Source: SVTX01 sp045588675 (GTDB taxonomy: Bacteria; Bacillota; Clostridia; Oscillospirales; CAG-272). Taken from it: a stretch of DNA of 64,000 bases. The notes under the pieces were generated by a model that searched no databases, had not been told where the DNA came from, and worked only from the letters and a program-made list of their open reading frames with translations. The stretch is from contig JAZNER010000004.1 of the NCBI GenBank assembly GCA_045588675.1, forward strand, positions 1-64,000, in the 5' to 3' direction. This document shows positions 1 to 8,567 of this stretch, one piece after another (within the stretch, counting starts at the first letter, position 1; each line of letters begins with the position of its first letter). Position numbers and translations under genes: made by a program.

Positions 1-1
1 A

Positions 2-727
2 AGAGCAGAAGGCGGCGAAAACGGACAAAACCACAAGGGACTTGTAACCATCGACCGCAAGTATAAGAAGGATTCCTTCTATGCTTACAAGGCATGGCTC
101 GTCTCTCCCGAGGAAGATCCCTTCGTTCACCTTTGCGGCAAGCGTTATATCGACCGCGTTGAGGACGTTACCAAGGTTACCGTTTATTCCAACCTGCCCG
201 AGGTTGAGCTCTTTGTAAACGGCGAAAGCATTGGCAAAAAGACCGCCTCTGACCACTTCTTCTACTTTGACGTAAAGAATGTTGGAGAGTCTTCAATCAA
301 AGCGGTTGCGGGTGACCTCTCCGATGAGGGCACTATCCGCAAGGTTGACGAGATGAACCCCGATTATGTTCTTGTTGAGAAGGGTGCGATTCTCAACTGG
401 TTTGATATTAATGCTCCTGAGGGACGCTTCTCACTCAACGATACTATCGGCGACATTATGTCGTGTGTTAGCGGTAAGCTTTGGTTTGCAAGATTTGGTC
501 TTCAGCTCAAAAAGAAGATGAACGCGGGTAAGAAGGACAAAAAGGGCGGAGGCTTTGATATTGACCTGTCAGGCGCAGGAGGCGGCGGACTTATGGAGAT
601 GATGTCAGGCTTTACCGTGCTTCGTCTTACAAGTATGATGGGAATGGCGAATGTAAGCTTCACAAAGGAAGACTTGCTTAAGCTGAACAAGCAGTTAAAC
701 AAAATTCGCAAGCCCAAAAAGAAATAA
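2..727 (+). CDS. Glycoside hydrolase family 2 (beta-galactosidase-like), C-terminal part
   Basis: Open reading frame that enters from the left edge; only the last 241 residues are present, so the catalytic domain is outside the window. The visible part reads like the C-terminal beta-sandwich region of GH2 beta-galactosidases: HKGLVTIDRKYKKDSFYAYK near the start, then a binding-type domain with VTVYSNLPEVELFVNG, which is the typical Ig-like domain after the TIM barrel. The tail (last 100 residues) is Gly/Met/Lys-rich and lacks a clear domain. A strong terminator follows 10 bases after the stop. The family assignment is from remembered motifs; substrate cannot be told from this fragment. An ATG at 353 lies inside the same frame and is not a separate gene. 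Confidence 0.75.
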   Translation, partial: RAEGGENGQNHKGLVTIDRKYKKDSFYAYKAWLVSPEEDPFVHLCGKRYIDRVEDVTKVTVYSNLPEVELFVNGESIGKKTASDHFFYFDVKNVGESSIKAVAGDLSDEGTIRKVDEMNPDYVLVEKGAILNWFDINAPEGRFSLNDTIGDIMSCVSGKLWFARFGLQLKKKMNAGKKDKKGGGFDIDLSGAGGGGLMEMMSGFTVLRLTSMMGMANVSFTKEDLLKLNKQLNKIRKPKKK

Positions 728-736
728 TAAAATATT

Positions 737-771
737 AAAAGCAGTATCAAGTGTAGCTTGATACTGCTTTT
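737..771 (+). terminator. Intrinsic terminator of the GH2 gene
   Basis: Perfect 15-bp inverted repeat with a short loop, arms 737-751 and 757-771, right arm ending in TTTT, directly after the GH2 stop codon. Confidence 0.85.
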
Positions 772-854
772 GTATATCTGAGAATTAGAATTTCCCTTTT
801 TCACTCAAATCGGGGGGAGTTTTAATAGAGGAGCTTCTCCAAATTCGTGCGATA

Positions 855-890
855 TGAAAAAAAGCAGATACCATTTATAGTATCTGCTTT
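855..890 (-). terminator. Terminator of tRNA-Arg
   Basis: Inverted repeat 861-871 / 880-890 just past the tRNA 3' end on the minus strand; the minus strand continues into a run of seven T (positions 862-856). Confidence 0.75.
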
Positions 891-891
891 T

Positions 892-968
892 TGGCGTGCC
901 ATGAGGGATTCGAACCCCCGACCTTTTGGTTCGTAGCCAAACACTCTATCCAGCTGAGCTAATGGCAC
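892..968 (-). tRNA. tRNA-Arg(ACG)
   Basis: Full cloverleaf on the minus strand: acceptor GTGCCAT/ATGGCAC, anticodon stem TTTGG/CCAAA with loop CTACGAA (anticodon ACG), T-loop TTCGAAT, discriminator G and an encoded CCA at 894-892. ACG is normally deaminated to ICG to read CGU/CGC/CGA. Confidence 0.95.
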
Positions 969-1075
969 ATATTTTTTCGTACTTATATATTATATCATAA
1001 TTTTTAGTTTTGTCAATAGTTTTTTAAAAATATTTTCATTGAGCTTCAAACAATTTTTAAAATTACATTTTTTTA

Positions 1076-1113
1076 AATCAGGGAATCGGTCGTATTAAAC
1101 CAATTCCCTGATT
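1076..1113 (-). terminator. Stem-loop downstream of hydA
   Basis: Inverted repeat of 11 bp (1076-1086 and 1103-1113) 15 bases past the hydA stop. The minus-strand side lacks a clean T-run, so termination is inferred from position rather than from a canonical tail. Confidence 0.5.
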
Positions 1114-1127
1114 ATTTGAAAAGCTAA

Positions 1128-2795
1128 TTATTTACCGTAATGCACATGCAACAAGTGATGCTTCTCTTCATCAAGCTCGTCCAGCAATTCTTTAACTGCC
1201 GTGTTTTCCTGTGATAAACGGATCTTGCTTGCCTTGTCGGCATTATAAAGACCTTCTGAGCGAACGATTTTTTCGTCGTCATTCATAGCCTTCGGCTGAC
1301 CGCCCCCGTTGATGCATCCGCCTGGACAAGCCATTACTTCAATCAAGTCAAAATGTTCGCCTGCTTTGATTTTCTCAATCAAAGCTGAGGTGTTTCCAAG
1401 ACCGCTGACAACAGCGATTTTAAGCTCTCTTTCGCCGTACATAAGGCTGATTGCCTTTACGCCGTCAAGACCTCTTACTCCCAAATCAGTGTAAGTTTTT
1501 TCAGAATAATCTCCCGTTACTCGGCGAATGACCGCCTCTGTAACTCCGCCTGTAACTCCGAAAATAACACCTGAGCCTGATGTGGGCCCGTAAACGCTGT
1601 CGGGAGCAGACGGCGCGAGCATCTTAAAGTTAAGACCGCAATGCTTGATCATCTTGATAAGCTCAACCGTTGTCAGAACAATATCGACCTTACCGTCAAA
1701 TTCCTCTCTTGAGGCCTCATATTTTTTAGCGGTACAAGGCATAATCGCAACATGAATATGCTTTTTACCCTCAGGAACCTTGACATTTCTTTTAAGAACA
1801 GATGCCAGCATTTCCATAGGGGAGCGACATGAGGAAATATTTGGGAGAAGCTCAGGATAGTTGTTTTCCGCATACTGAATCCAACCGGGACAGCACGAGG
1901 TAAACATAGGAAGCACAGCTCCGCTTTCAAGCTTATTTACAAATTCTGCGCTTTCCTCATAAACCGTCATATCTGCGCCGACTGTTGTGTCATAAACCTC
2001 ATTGAAGCCCATAAATCTAAGCGCAGAAACAATTTTACCAAAGCAATCCTCTCCGCTTTTAAGACCAAATTCTTCGCCAATCGCAACACGAACCGCGGGG
2101 GCAACTTGAACAGTCATATACTTAGTGTCATCAGACAAGTTGTCCCAAGCCTTTTGAGTTTCGTTTTTAATAACGATAGCTCCTGTAGGACAGTAAGCTG
2201 CACATTGACCGCAGCCTACACAGTTGGTTTTGCCGAGAGGAGTATCAAAGGTTGTGCTGACCGTAACCCTCGAGCTTCTGTGTGTAAAGGCAATTGCGCC
2301 GACATTTTGGATTTCAGAGCAAACGCGCACGCAGGCTCCGCACAAAATGCACTTGCTTGACTCTCGCACGATACACTTTGAGGAATCGTCAATTTCGGGA
2401 ATAGGTTGAGTATTCGGAAAACGAATATCAGAAATTCCATAAACTGCGGCAAATTCGCGCAATTTACAGTTATCATTTTTCTCGCAGGTAAGACAATCAC
2501 GGCAGTGATTTGCCAAAATAAGCTCTAAAATTCTTTTTCTGTATCTGCGCAATCTTTCTGTATTGGTTTTTATAACCATTCCCGCGCGGGGAGGAACAGA
2601 GCAAGATGTATCAATCCTTCCCTTTTCATCCTCAAAAACACACATACGGCAAGCGCCGTAGAAGGACAAGTCGGGATAGTAGCAGAAGGTAGGAATGTTA
2701 ATTCCTGCGTGTCTTATCACTTCAAGGAGGTTTTTCTCTCCGTTGAGCTCGACCTCAATGCCGTCAACGGTTATAGTATTCTTCTTTATTTCCAT
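1128..2795 (-). CDS. hydA: NADH-dependent [FeFe] hydrogenase catalytic subunit
   Basis: 555-residue catalytic subunit of a trimeric, probably electron-bifurcating hydrogenase that makes H2 from NADH plus reduced ferredoxin in the cytoplasm. Domains in order: plant-type [2Fe-2S] domain (about 1-80), His/Cys cluster HCRDCLTC (about 97-117), two [4Fe-4S] motifs including CILCGAC and CVGCGQC (about 147-205), then the H-cluster domain with TSCCPGW (about 302), MPCTAKK (about 351) and ACPGGCINGGGQP (about 487). All H-cluster cysteines are present. It lacks the C-terminal [2Fe-2S] extension of the Thermotoga HydA and matches the shorter HndD type. Starts 2 bases after hydB; last gene of the hydCBA operon. 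HydEFG maturases are not in the window. Confidence 0.93.
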   Translation of the reverse strand: MEIKKNTITVDGIEVELNGEKNLLEVIRHAGINIPTFCYYPDLSFYGACRMCVFEDEKGRIDTSCSVPPRAGMVIKTNTERLRRYRKRILELILANHCRDCLTCEKNDNCKLREFAAVYGISDIRFPNTQPIPEIDDSSKCIVRESSKCILCGACVRVCSEIQNVGAIAFTHRSSRVTVSTTFDTPLGKTNCVGCGQCAAYCPTGAIVIKNETQKAWDNLSDDTKYMTVQVAPAVRVAIGEEFGLKSGEDCFGKIVSALRFMGFNEVYDTTVGADMTVYEESAEFVNKLESGAVLPMFTSCCPGWIQYAENNYPELLPNISSCRSPMEMLASVLKRNVKVPEGKKHIHVAIMPCTAKKYEASREEFDGKVDIVLTTVELIKMIKHCGLNFKMLAPSAPDSVYGPTSGSGVIFGVTGGVTEAVIRRVTGDYSEKTYTDLGVRGLDGVKAISLMYGERELKIAVVSGLGNTSALIEKIKAGEHFDLIEVMACPGGCINGGGQPKAMNDDEKIVRSEGLYNADKASKIRLSQENTAVKELLDELDEEKHHLLHVHYGK

Positions 2796-2797
2796 AA

Positions 2798-4693
2798 TTA
2801 AAAGTCCTCCTTAATGGCTTCAAACTTACAAGCAGATACACAAGAGCCACATTTAATACACTTATCAGCATCAATCTTGAAGGGGGATTTGATTACGCCA
2901 GTAATAGCACCTACAGGACACTGCCTTGAACACATAGAACAGCCCTTGCAAAGCGCGGGGTCGATTACATATTTTTTAAGCTTTTGGCAGGTGTGAGTCG
3001 GGCATCTCTTTTCATAGATGTGAGCCTCATATTCATCTCTGAAGTATTTGATCGTGCTTACAACGGGGTTGGGAGCAGATTTTCCAAGTCCGCAAAGCGC
3101 GTTTGTTGAAATCGTATCCGCAAGCTCCAGGAGAAGCTCAATATCTCCGTCCTTTCCCTTTCCCGCAACTATATTTTCAAGAATTTCAAGCATTCTTTTC
3201 GTTCCCTCACGGCAGGGTGTGCACTTACCGCAGGATTCGTTTTGCGTGAAGTTCATAAAGAAGCGCGCAACCTCTACCATACAGGTTCTGTCGTCCATAA
3301 CAACAAGACCGCCTGAGCCTATCATAGCTCCAACCTTTTTGAGCGAATCAAAGTCAAGAGGAAGGTCAAGGTGCTCCTCAGTAAGACAACCGCCCGAGGG
3401 TCCTCCAATCTGCACTGCCTTGAATTTTCTTCCGTTAGGAATACCGCCGCCTATATTATAAATAATTTCACGGAGAGTTGTTCCCATAGGCACTTCGATA
3501 AGACCTGTATTTACAATGTTACCTGTAAGCGCAAATGCTTTTGTTCCGGGGCTGTTTTCTGTTCCCATAGATGTGTACCAGGCTGAGCCGTGTGTGATTA
3601 TTGAAGGAACATTGGCAAAGGTTTCTACATTATTTAGCGCTGTCGGTTTATCAAAAAGTCCGTTTTCAACAGTTCTCGGGGGCTTGACACGGGGCATACC
3701 TCTGTGTCCCTCGATTGATGCGGTAAGAGCAGAGCCTTCACCGCAAACGAATGCTCCTGCGCCTCTGTTGATGTGAATATCAAATGAAAAGCCTGAGCCG
3801 AGAATATTTTCACCGAGCATTCCGAAATCTCTTGCCCGTCTTACCGCTCTTTGCAGTCTGTCTATCGCTAAAGGATATTCTGCGCGAACATAAATATAGC
3901 CCTCGTTTGCTCCTGTCGCATATCCCGCTATGATCATACCTTCAAGAAGTCTGTGGGGATTGCCCTCCATAATACTTCTGTCCATAAATGCGCCCGGGTC
4001 GCCCTCGTCGCCGTTACAAACAACATATTTCGGGAAGTTGTCCTGTTTCGCAACCTGCTCCCACTTCTTGCCCGCCGGGAAGCCTCCGCCTCCGCGTCCG
4101 CGAAGCCCTGAGGCAATTATCTCAGAAACAACCTGAGACGGCTTCATCTCAAAAAGTGCCTTTTCAAGCGCGCCATATCCGCCGACAGCTACATATTCTC
4201 TGAACGAGCCCGCGTTAATTCTTCCGCAGTGGTCAAGCACAGAACGGGTCTGTCTTTGATAAAAAGGAATTTCGTCCTGCTTTGCGTGAACTGTACCGTC
4301 CTTTTGGTAAGTAAGTCTTTCTATCAGCTCACCGCCGATAATTGTTCGGTCAACTATTTCCTCGCAGTCCTTTAATGTAACCTTAGTGTAGAGCCAGCCC
4401 TGAGGCTCAATACGAAGCAAGGGTCCCATTTCGCAAAATCCGTGACAACCGCTCTTCTTAATACCCACGTTTTTTTCGCCGTGGTCGTGGTCGTGAGGCT
4501 TTTTGTCGATTTCTACGATAACGCTGACATCTCTTTCTTCAAGGAGCTCTCTTATTCTGGAATATAATTTAAGCGAACCGCCTGCAACGCAGCCTGTTCC
4601 TCCGCAAATTATAACCTTTTTTGTTTCAGACTGATAGTTGGCTTGTAAAATCTCTTTTAGCTTTATGAACTCTTGTCTGGTTTCAAGCTTCAT
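2798..4693 (-). CDS. hydB: Bifurcating hydrogenase NuoF-like flavoprotein subunit
   Basis: 631-residue diaphorase subunit that binds FMN and NAD(H) and passes electrons to HydA. Domains in order: thioredoxin-like [2Fe-2S] domain (about 1-110, CGGTGCVAGG and CHGFCEMGP), NuoF core with GRGGGGFPAGKKW (about 200) and RGAGAFVCGEGSAL (about 309), NuoF [4Fe-4S] motif ESCGKCTPCREGTKR (about 483), and a C-terminal 2[4Fe-4S] ferredoxin (about 575-630, CKGCSMC and CIKCGSC). The fused N-terminal domain corresponds to the separate HndB of Desulfovibrio. Its ATG overlaps the hydC stop by 4 bases, so the two are translationally coupled. Confidence 0.93.
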   Translation of the reverse strand: MKLETRQEFIKLKEILQANYQSETKKVIICGGTGCVAGGSLKLYSRIRELLEERDVSVIVEIDKKPHDHDHGEKNVGIKKSGCHGFCEMGPLLRIEPQGWLYTKVTLKDCEEIVDRTIIGGELIERLTYQKDGTVHAKQDEIPFYQRQTRSVLDHCGRINAGSFREYVAVGGYGALEKALFEMKPSQVVSEIIASGLRGRGGGGFPAGKKWEQVAKQDNFPKYVVCNGDEGDPGAFMDRSIMEGNPHRLLEGMIIAGYATGANEGYIYVRAEYPLAIDRLQRAVRRARDFGMLGENILGSGFSFDIHINRGAGAFVCGEGSALTASIEGHRGMPRVKPPRTVENGLFDKPTALNNVETFANVPSIITHGSAWYTSMGTENSPGTKAFALTGNIVNTGLIEVPMGTTLREIIYNIGGGIPNGRKFKAVQIGGPSGGCLTEEHLDLPLDFDSLKKVGAMIGSGGLVVMDDRTCMVEVARFFMNFTQNESCGKCTPCREGTKRMLEILENIVAGKGKDGDIELLLELADTISTNALCGLGKSAPNPVVSTIKYFRDEYEAHIYEKRCPTHTCQKLKKYVIDPALCKGCSMCSRQCPVGAITGVIKSPFKIDADKCIKCGSCVSACKFEAIKEDF

Positions 4694-5175
4694 ATAACCT
4701 TACCTCCCGTTCTCAAATCATCAAGGAGCAAAAGCACCTTAGCGGGTGTCATAGCGGGATATACAACATCATTTACCGTCATAGCGGGAGCAAGTCCGCA
4801 AGCGCCAAGACAGGAAACTGTTTCAACCGTGAACATCAAATCGTCAGTAGTCTTTTTTGTTTCCGAAAGACTAAGCTCTCTGCGCAAGGCTTCAAGCACG
4901 GGAATTGATTGACGAACATGGCAGGCTGTACCGTCACAAACCTTGATTACATACTTTCCTTTTGGCTCAAGAGAAAAGTTCTCATAAAATGTCGCAACTC
5001 CGTAAATGGTAGCCTCGCTTACACCCATTTTTTTTGATATGTAAGGGAAGATTTCTTTTGGAAGATAGCGAAAGTGCTCTTGAATTGCCTGAAGAATAGC
5101 AATTGTATCCTTCTGCTGACAGCCGATCTTATCTAAAATGCCGTCAACCACCGAATAATCAAATGTCGAGTTCAT
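4690..5175 (-). CDS. hydC: Bifurcating hydrogenase NuoE-like subunit
   Basis: 161-residue NuoE/HndA-type subunit with one [2Fe-2S] cluster. A helical N-terminus (about 1-75, with YLPKEIFPYISKKMGVSEA) precedes the thioredoxin-like fold carrying CDGTACHVR (about 85) and CLGACGLAP (about 126); these four cysteines bind the cluster. First gene of hydCBA. A GGAGG-type ribosome-binding site precedes the ATG. No sigma-A promoter is visible in the 46 bases between the upstream terminator and this gene, so expression may depend on read-through from nfnAB or on a promoter I cannot recognise. Confidence 0.92.
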   Translation of the reverse strand: MNSTFDYSVVDGILDKIGCQQKDTIAILQAIQEHFRYLPKEIFPYISKKMGVSEATIYGVATFYENFSLEPKGKYVIKVCDGTACHVRQSIPVLEALRRELSLSETKKTTDDLMFTVETVSCLGACGLAPAMTVNDVVYPAMTPAKVLLLLDDLRTGGKVI

Positions 5176-5187
5176 TTTTTCCTCCGA

Positions 5188-5213
5188 GTAATGTATTGCT
5201 GTAATGTATTGCT
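5188..5213. repeat. 13-bp perfect tandem repeat upstream of hydC
   Basis: GTAATGTATTGCT occurs twice head to tail (5188-5200 and 5201-5213), between the nfnB terminator and the hydC ribosome-binding site. It could be a regulator site or a simple duplication; the sequence alone does not decide. Confidence 0.8.
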
Positions 5214-5222
5214 TTTTTCTAA

Positions 5223-5252
5223 AAAAGTGCCGCTTGGCAAAGCGGCACTTTT
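5223..5252 (-). terminator. Terminator between nfnB and hydC
   Basis: 12-bp inverted repeat (5223-5234 / 5241-5252) followed on the minus strand by six T. It stands between two leftward operons of related function. Confidence 0.85.
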
Positions 5253-5269
5253 GCTGGGGTCGATTAAAA

Positions 5270-6682
5270 TTATTTACTTAAATATTCGTCAATAGCCTTA
5301 GCAGCAGTCTTACATGCGCCCATTGCAAGAATAACAGTAGCCGCACCTGTAACTGCGTCACCACCTGCGTAAACGCCGTCCTTAGTTGTCTTACCTGTTT
5401 CTTCTTCAACGATGATACCGCCGTGACGGTTAACCTCAAGACCTTCTGTTGTTGACTTGATAAGGGGGTTAGGCGAAGTACCGATAGACATAATTACACA
5501 GTCAACATCGAGTACCCATTCGCTGCCCTCAATCTCAACAGGGCGTCTTCTTCCCTTTTCGTCGGGCTCGCCAAGTTCGCACTTAATGCACTTAATGCCT
5601 GTAACAAAGCCGTTCATCGGATCACGCTTGTCGTCGGGATTATTGTAGCCAAGAATTTCAACGGGGTTGTTGAGAACTCTGAACTGAATTCCCTCTTCCA
5701 TTGCGTGCTCAACCTCTTCCGCTCTTGCAGGAAGCTCGTCAAGTGAGCGACGGTAAACAATAGAAACCTCATCTGCACCAAGACGAAGAGCTGTTCTTGC
5801 CGCGTCCATAGCAACGTTACCGCCGCCTACGACTGCAACCTTCTTAGCCTTCATAATAGGTGTTGTGGAGTCGTCACGGTAAGCCTTCATAAGATTGCTT
5901 CGTGTCAGGAACTCGTTAGCAGAGTAAACACCCTTGAGCGACTCGCCGGGGATATTCATAAATCTGGGAAGACCTGCGCCGCTTCCTACGAAAACAGCTT
6001 CATAACCATCTTCAAAGAGCTCGTCGATAGTAATTGTTCTTCCGATAACAACGTTTGTTTCAATCTCAACGCCGAGAGCCTTGAGTGTGTCAACCTCTTT
6101 CTGAACGATTGCCTTAGGAAGACGGAATTCGGGAATACCGTAAACAAGCACGCCGCCTGCAAGGTGGAGAGCTTCAAATACTGTAACCTTATATCCCTTC
6201 TTCGCAAGGTCGCCTGCACAGGTAAGACCTGAAGGACCTGAGCCTACAACTGCAACGCGGTGACCGTTAGGAGCGGGAATCTCGGGAGCTGTTGTGGAGT
6301 GAGCATTGTGCCAGTCTGCAACAAATCTTTCAAGACGGCCGATACCAACGGGCTCGCCCTTAATACCTCTTACACACTTGGACTCACACTGTGATTCCTG
6401 AGGACAAACACGTCCGCAAACTGCGGGAAGAGATGAAGACTTATTGATTACCTGATATGCGCCCTCAAAATCACCCTCTTTGATCTTAGTGATAAATTCG
6501 GGGATATGTATTTTTACGGGACAACCCTGAACACAGGGCATATTTTTACAATTAAGGCAACGGAGCGCCTCGTCGATAGCGATTTCTTCTGTATAGCCGA
6601 TAGCAACCTCTTCGAAGTTGTGAGCTCTCACTTCGGGCTCCTGAGTGGGCATCGGGTTCTTTTTAAGTGACATATTTGCCAT
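5270..6682 (-). CDS. nfnB: NfnB, NADPH-binding subunit of the NADH-dependent ferredoxin:NADP+ oxidoreductase (GltD-like)
   Basis: 470-residue flavoprotein of the GltD/glutamate synthase small-subunit family. It has an N-terminal [4Fe-4S] domain (CLNCKNMPCVQGCPV, about 42-56, and CGRVCPQESQCE, about 90), a first dinucleotide fold (VVGSGPSGL, about 145), a second one (VVGGGNVAMDAARTA, about 284) and a C-terminal GGDAVTGAATV FAD motif. Paired with an NfnA gene upstream, it is better read as NfnB than as glutamate synthase, since no large GltB subunit is near. I chose the ATG at 6682 because AAAGGAGG lies 8 bases before it; an upstream in-frame ATG would run 30 bases into nfnA. Confidence 0.88.
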   Translation of the reverse strand: MANMSLKKNPMPTQEPEVRAHNFEEVAIGYTEEIAIDEALRCLNCKNMPCVQGCPVKIHIPEFITKIKEGDFEGAYQVINKSSSLPAVCGRVCPQESQCESKCVRGIKGEPVGIGRLERFVADWHNAHSTTAPEIPAPNGHRVAVVGSGPSGLTCAGDLAKKGYKVTVFEALHLAGGVLVYGIPEFRLPKAIVQKEVDTLKALGVEIETNVVIGRTITIDELFEDGYEAVFVGSGAGLPRFMNIPGESLKGVYSANEFLTRSNLMKAYRDDSTTPIMKAKKVAVVGGGNVAMDAARTALRLGADEVSIVYRRSLDELPARAEEVEHAMEEGIQFRVLNNPVEILGYNNPDDKRDPMNGFVTGIKCIKCELGEPDEKGRRRPVEIEGSEWVLDVDCVIMSIGTSPNPLIKSTTEGLEVNRHGGIIVEEETGKTTKDGVYAGGDAVTGAATVILAMGACKTAAKAIDEYLSK

Positions 6683-6684
6683 GA

Positions 6685-7539
6685 TTACTGTACCTCCTTT
6701 TTGAAAAGGTTGCAAGCCTTGTCGTGAGCGTGTCTTTCAAAATCACGATACATAACGCCTCTTGACATAGCCTCGTCAAAATCTACCTCATAACCGTTGA
6801 AGTCGGGACCGTCAACGCACGCGAACTTTGTTACCTTCTTGCCGTCAACGTTGAGGGTAAGTCTGCAACCGCCGCACATGCCTGTTCCGTCAATCATAAT
6901 GGGGTTCATAGAAACGTCGCAAGGGATACCTGTGGGACGGGTAGCCGCAACTACAAACTTCATCATAATAAGAGGACCAATTGTAATAACCTTGTCAAAT
7001 TTTCTGCCGGCAGCGAACATTTCGTTAAGAGGAACACAAACGTTACCCTCTCTGCCGTAGCTACCGTCATCAGTCATAACGTGGAGCTCGCTTGATGCCG
7101 CGCGGAACTCATCCTCAAGAATAAGGAGGTCTTTATTTCTGAATCCGATTACACTTGTTACATTCGCGCCGAGCTCGTGAAGCTTCTGAGCGATAGGAAG
7201 AGCGATAGCACAGCCAACGCCGCCGCCTACGATACAAACGTCCTTAAGACCGTCAAGGTGAGTGGGGATTCCAAGAGGACCAACGAAATCCTGAATATAG
7301 TCGCCCTCTTCCTTGTGGTTGAGAAGCTCGGTCGTTCCGCCGACGATCTGGAAAATGATCTTCACAGTGCCGGCCTCGCGGTCATAGCCTGCAACAGTCA
7401 GAGGGATTCTCTCTCCGTCTTCGTCAACACGGAGGATAATAAACTGACCGGGTTGAGCTTTTTTAGCTACCAGGGGAGCATAAATGTCCAGCATAGTAAC
7501 TGTGGGATTCAGTACTTTCTTTTTGATAATCTTATACAT
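6685..7539 (-). CDS. nfnA: NfnA, FAD/NAD(H) and [2Fe-2S] subunit
   Basis: 284-residue ferredoxin-NADP reductase-type protein (also called sulfide dehydrogenase subunit beta). An N-terminal FAD-binding barrel (about 1-95, with QPGQFIILRVDE) precedes an NAD-binding domain (VCIVGGGVGCAIALP, about 103) and C-terminal cysteines GMCGGCRLTL (about 219) plus CVDGPDFNG that hold the [2Fe-2S] cluster. With NfnB it balances NADH, NADPH and reduced ferredoxin. The start at 7539 is preceded by GGAAAGGA; the longer frame starting at 7566 has no ribosome-binding site. The 2-base gap to nfnB shows one operon. Confidence 0.9.
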   Translation of the reverse strand: MYKIIKKKVLNPTVTMLDIYAPLVAKKAQPGQFIILRVDEDGERIPLTVAGYDREAGTVKIIFQIVGGTTELLNHKEEGDYIQDFVGPLGIPTHLDGLKDVCIVGGGVGCAIALPIAQKLHELGANVTSVIGFRNKDLLILEDEFRAASSELHVMTDDGSYGREGNVCVPLNEMFAAGRKFDKVITIGPLIMMKFVVAATRPTGIPCDVSMNPIMIDGTGMCGGCRLTLNVDGKKVTKFACVDGPDFNGYEVDFDEAMSRGVMYRDFERHAHDKACNLFKKEVQ

Positions 7540-7616
7540 TCTATATCCTTTCCGGGCTATCCGCATTCGGCTGTTCGAGTGAAATATTATTTAACAATGA
7601 AAGCCCATATGTAATA

Positions 7617-7645
7617 ATTATATCATTTTGTGATAAAAATGTCAA
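7617..7645 (-). promoter_or_regulatory. Sigma-A promoter of nfnAB
   Basis: On the minus strand TTGACA (7645-7640), 17-base spacer, TATAAT (7622-7617) preceded by TGA, i.e. an extended -10. It reads into nfnA 78 bases further on. The rest of the gap to 7938 is AT-rich; a TATAAT at 7853-7858 with a poor -35 may serve hpf. Confidence 0.85.
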
Positions 7646-7938
7646 GGGCTTTTGCAATTTTATACACGAAAAACACTAATTAATTATTAGTATTTTTAAA
7701 AAAATTTTCTGCTTAAAAAAGAACAAAAACGAAAAAGCGAGTATTTTGTCATTTAAGGGAATATTGTACAACTTTTTATGAAAATTACGGTTATTTTCAT
7801 AAAATTTGCACAATGTTAATTTTTTAGTCATTAATAAAAGTCCTTTTTTTGCTATAATAAAATTAGCAAGAAGGCTTGCTATCGCAAATATCTAAATTTT
7901 AATAGCCGCACACGAGTGGCGGCAAGAGGAGGTTCTTT

Positions 7939-8472
7939 ATGAAGATTACCATTATCGGTAGGCAGCTTAATGTGTATGATGACACGAAGGCTATGATTAA
8001 TGAGAAGCTTTCCAAGCTTGACAAGTATTTCGGCAACGAAGGAATTGCTACCGTAACGCTCACACACAAACGAAATCTCTCCACTATGGAGATTACGATA
8101 AAGGCCTCAAACACTCTGTTCAGAAGCGAGGTCGATGCCGAGAGCTTCCGCGACGCGCTTGACAAATCTATTGACAATATCGAAAGACAGATCAGAAAAA
8201 ACAAAACAAGACTTCGCAAAAGACTTCGCGAGGGAGTTATACCTGACGGGGCTGAAATTGAACCGATAGAGGAACAGCAGGGAGAGGACGAGGAGCTGAT
8301 TATCAGAAAAAAGAGATTTGAGTATTCACCGATGTCAGCAGAGGAAGCAATTATGCAGATGAATTTGCTTGGGCATACATTCTTTGTGTATAACGACGCT
8401 GAGAGCGAAAAAACCTGCGTGGTTTATAAGAGAAAGGACGGAAATTACGGACTTATCGAGCCCGAAATATAA
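7939..8472 (+). CDS. hpf: Ribosome hibernation promoting factor, long form
   Basis: 177-residue long-form HPF. The N-terminal S30AE/RaiA domain (about 1-100, MKITIIGRQLNVYDDTKAMI) binds the decoding region of the 30S subunit; a charged linker (about 100-118) leads to the C-terminal dimerisation domain (about 119-175, with KRFEYSPMSAEEAIMQMNLL and the FVYNDAES stretch) that pairs two ribosomes into 100S particles. Such factors act in stationary phase. GAGGAGG stands 9 bases before the ATG. Single-gene transcript: divergent from nfnAB and closed by a terminator. Confidence 0.95.
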   Translation: MKITIIGRQLNVYDDTKAMINEKLSKLDKYFGNEGIATVTLTHKRNLSTMEITIKASNTLFRSEVDAESFRDALDKSIDNIERQIRKNKTRLRKRLREGVIPDGAEIEPIEEQQGEDEELIIRKKRFEYSPMSAEEAIMQMNLLGHTFFVYNDAESEKTCVVYKRKDGNYGLIEPEI

Positions 8473-8511
8473 CCCGAAATAAAGACGGATACTAAACTGA
8501 ATATAATTTTA

Positions 8512-8545
8512 GGGGCTTCCGAAAGGAAGCCCCGTTCTTTATTTA
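8512..8545 (+). terminator. Terminator after hpf
   Basis: GGGGCTTCC - GAAA - GGAAGCCCC hairpin (8512-8520 / 8525-8533) with a T-rich tail. It lies between the convergent hpf and pepD and may serve both strands. Confidence 0.85.
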
Positions 8546-8567
8546 GCTTTTACAATCTAAGTCAAAA

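Noticed and set aside
353..727. Stand-alone 124-residue gene starting at ATG 353
   Set aside because: The same frame is open to the left edge and gives GH2 sequence, so this is the C-terminus of a longer gene.
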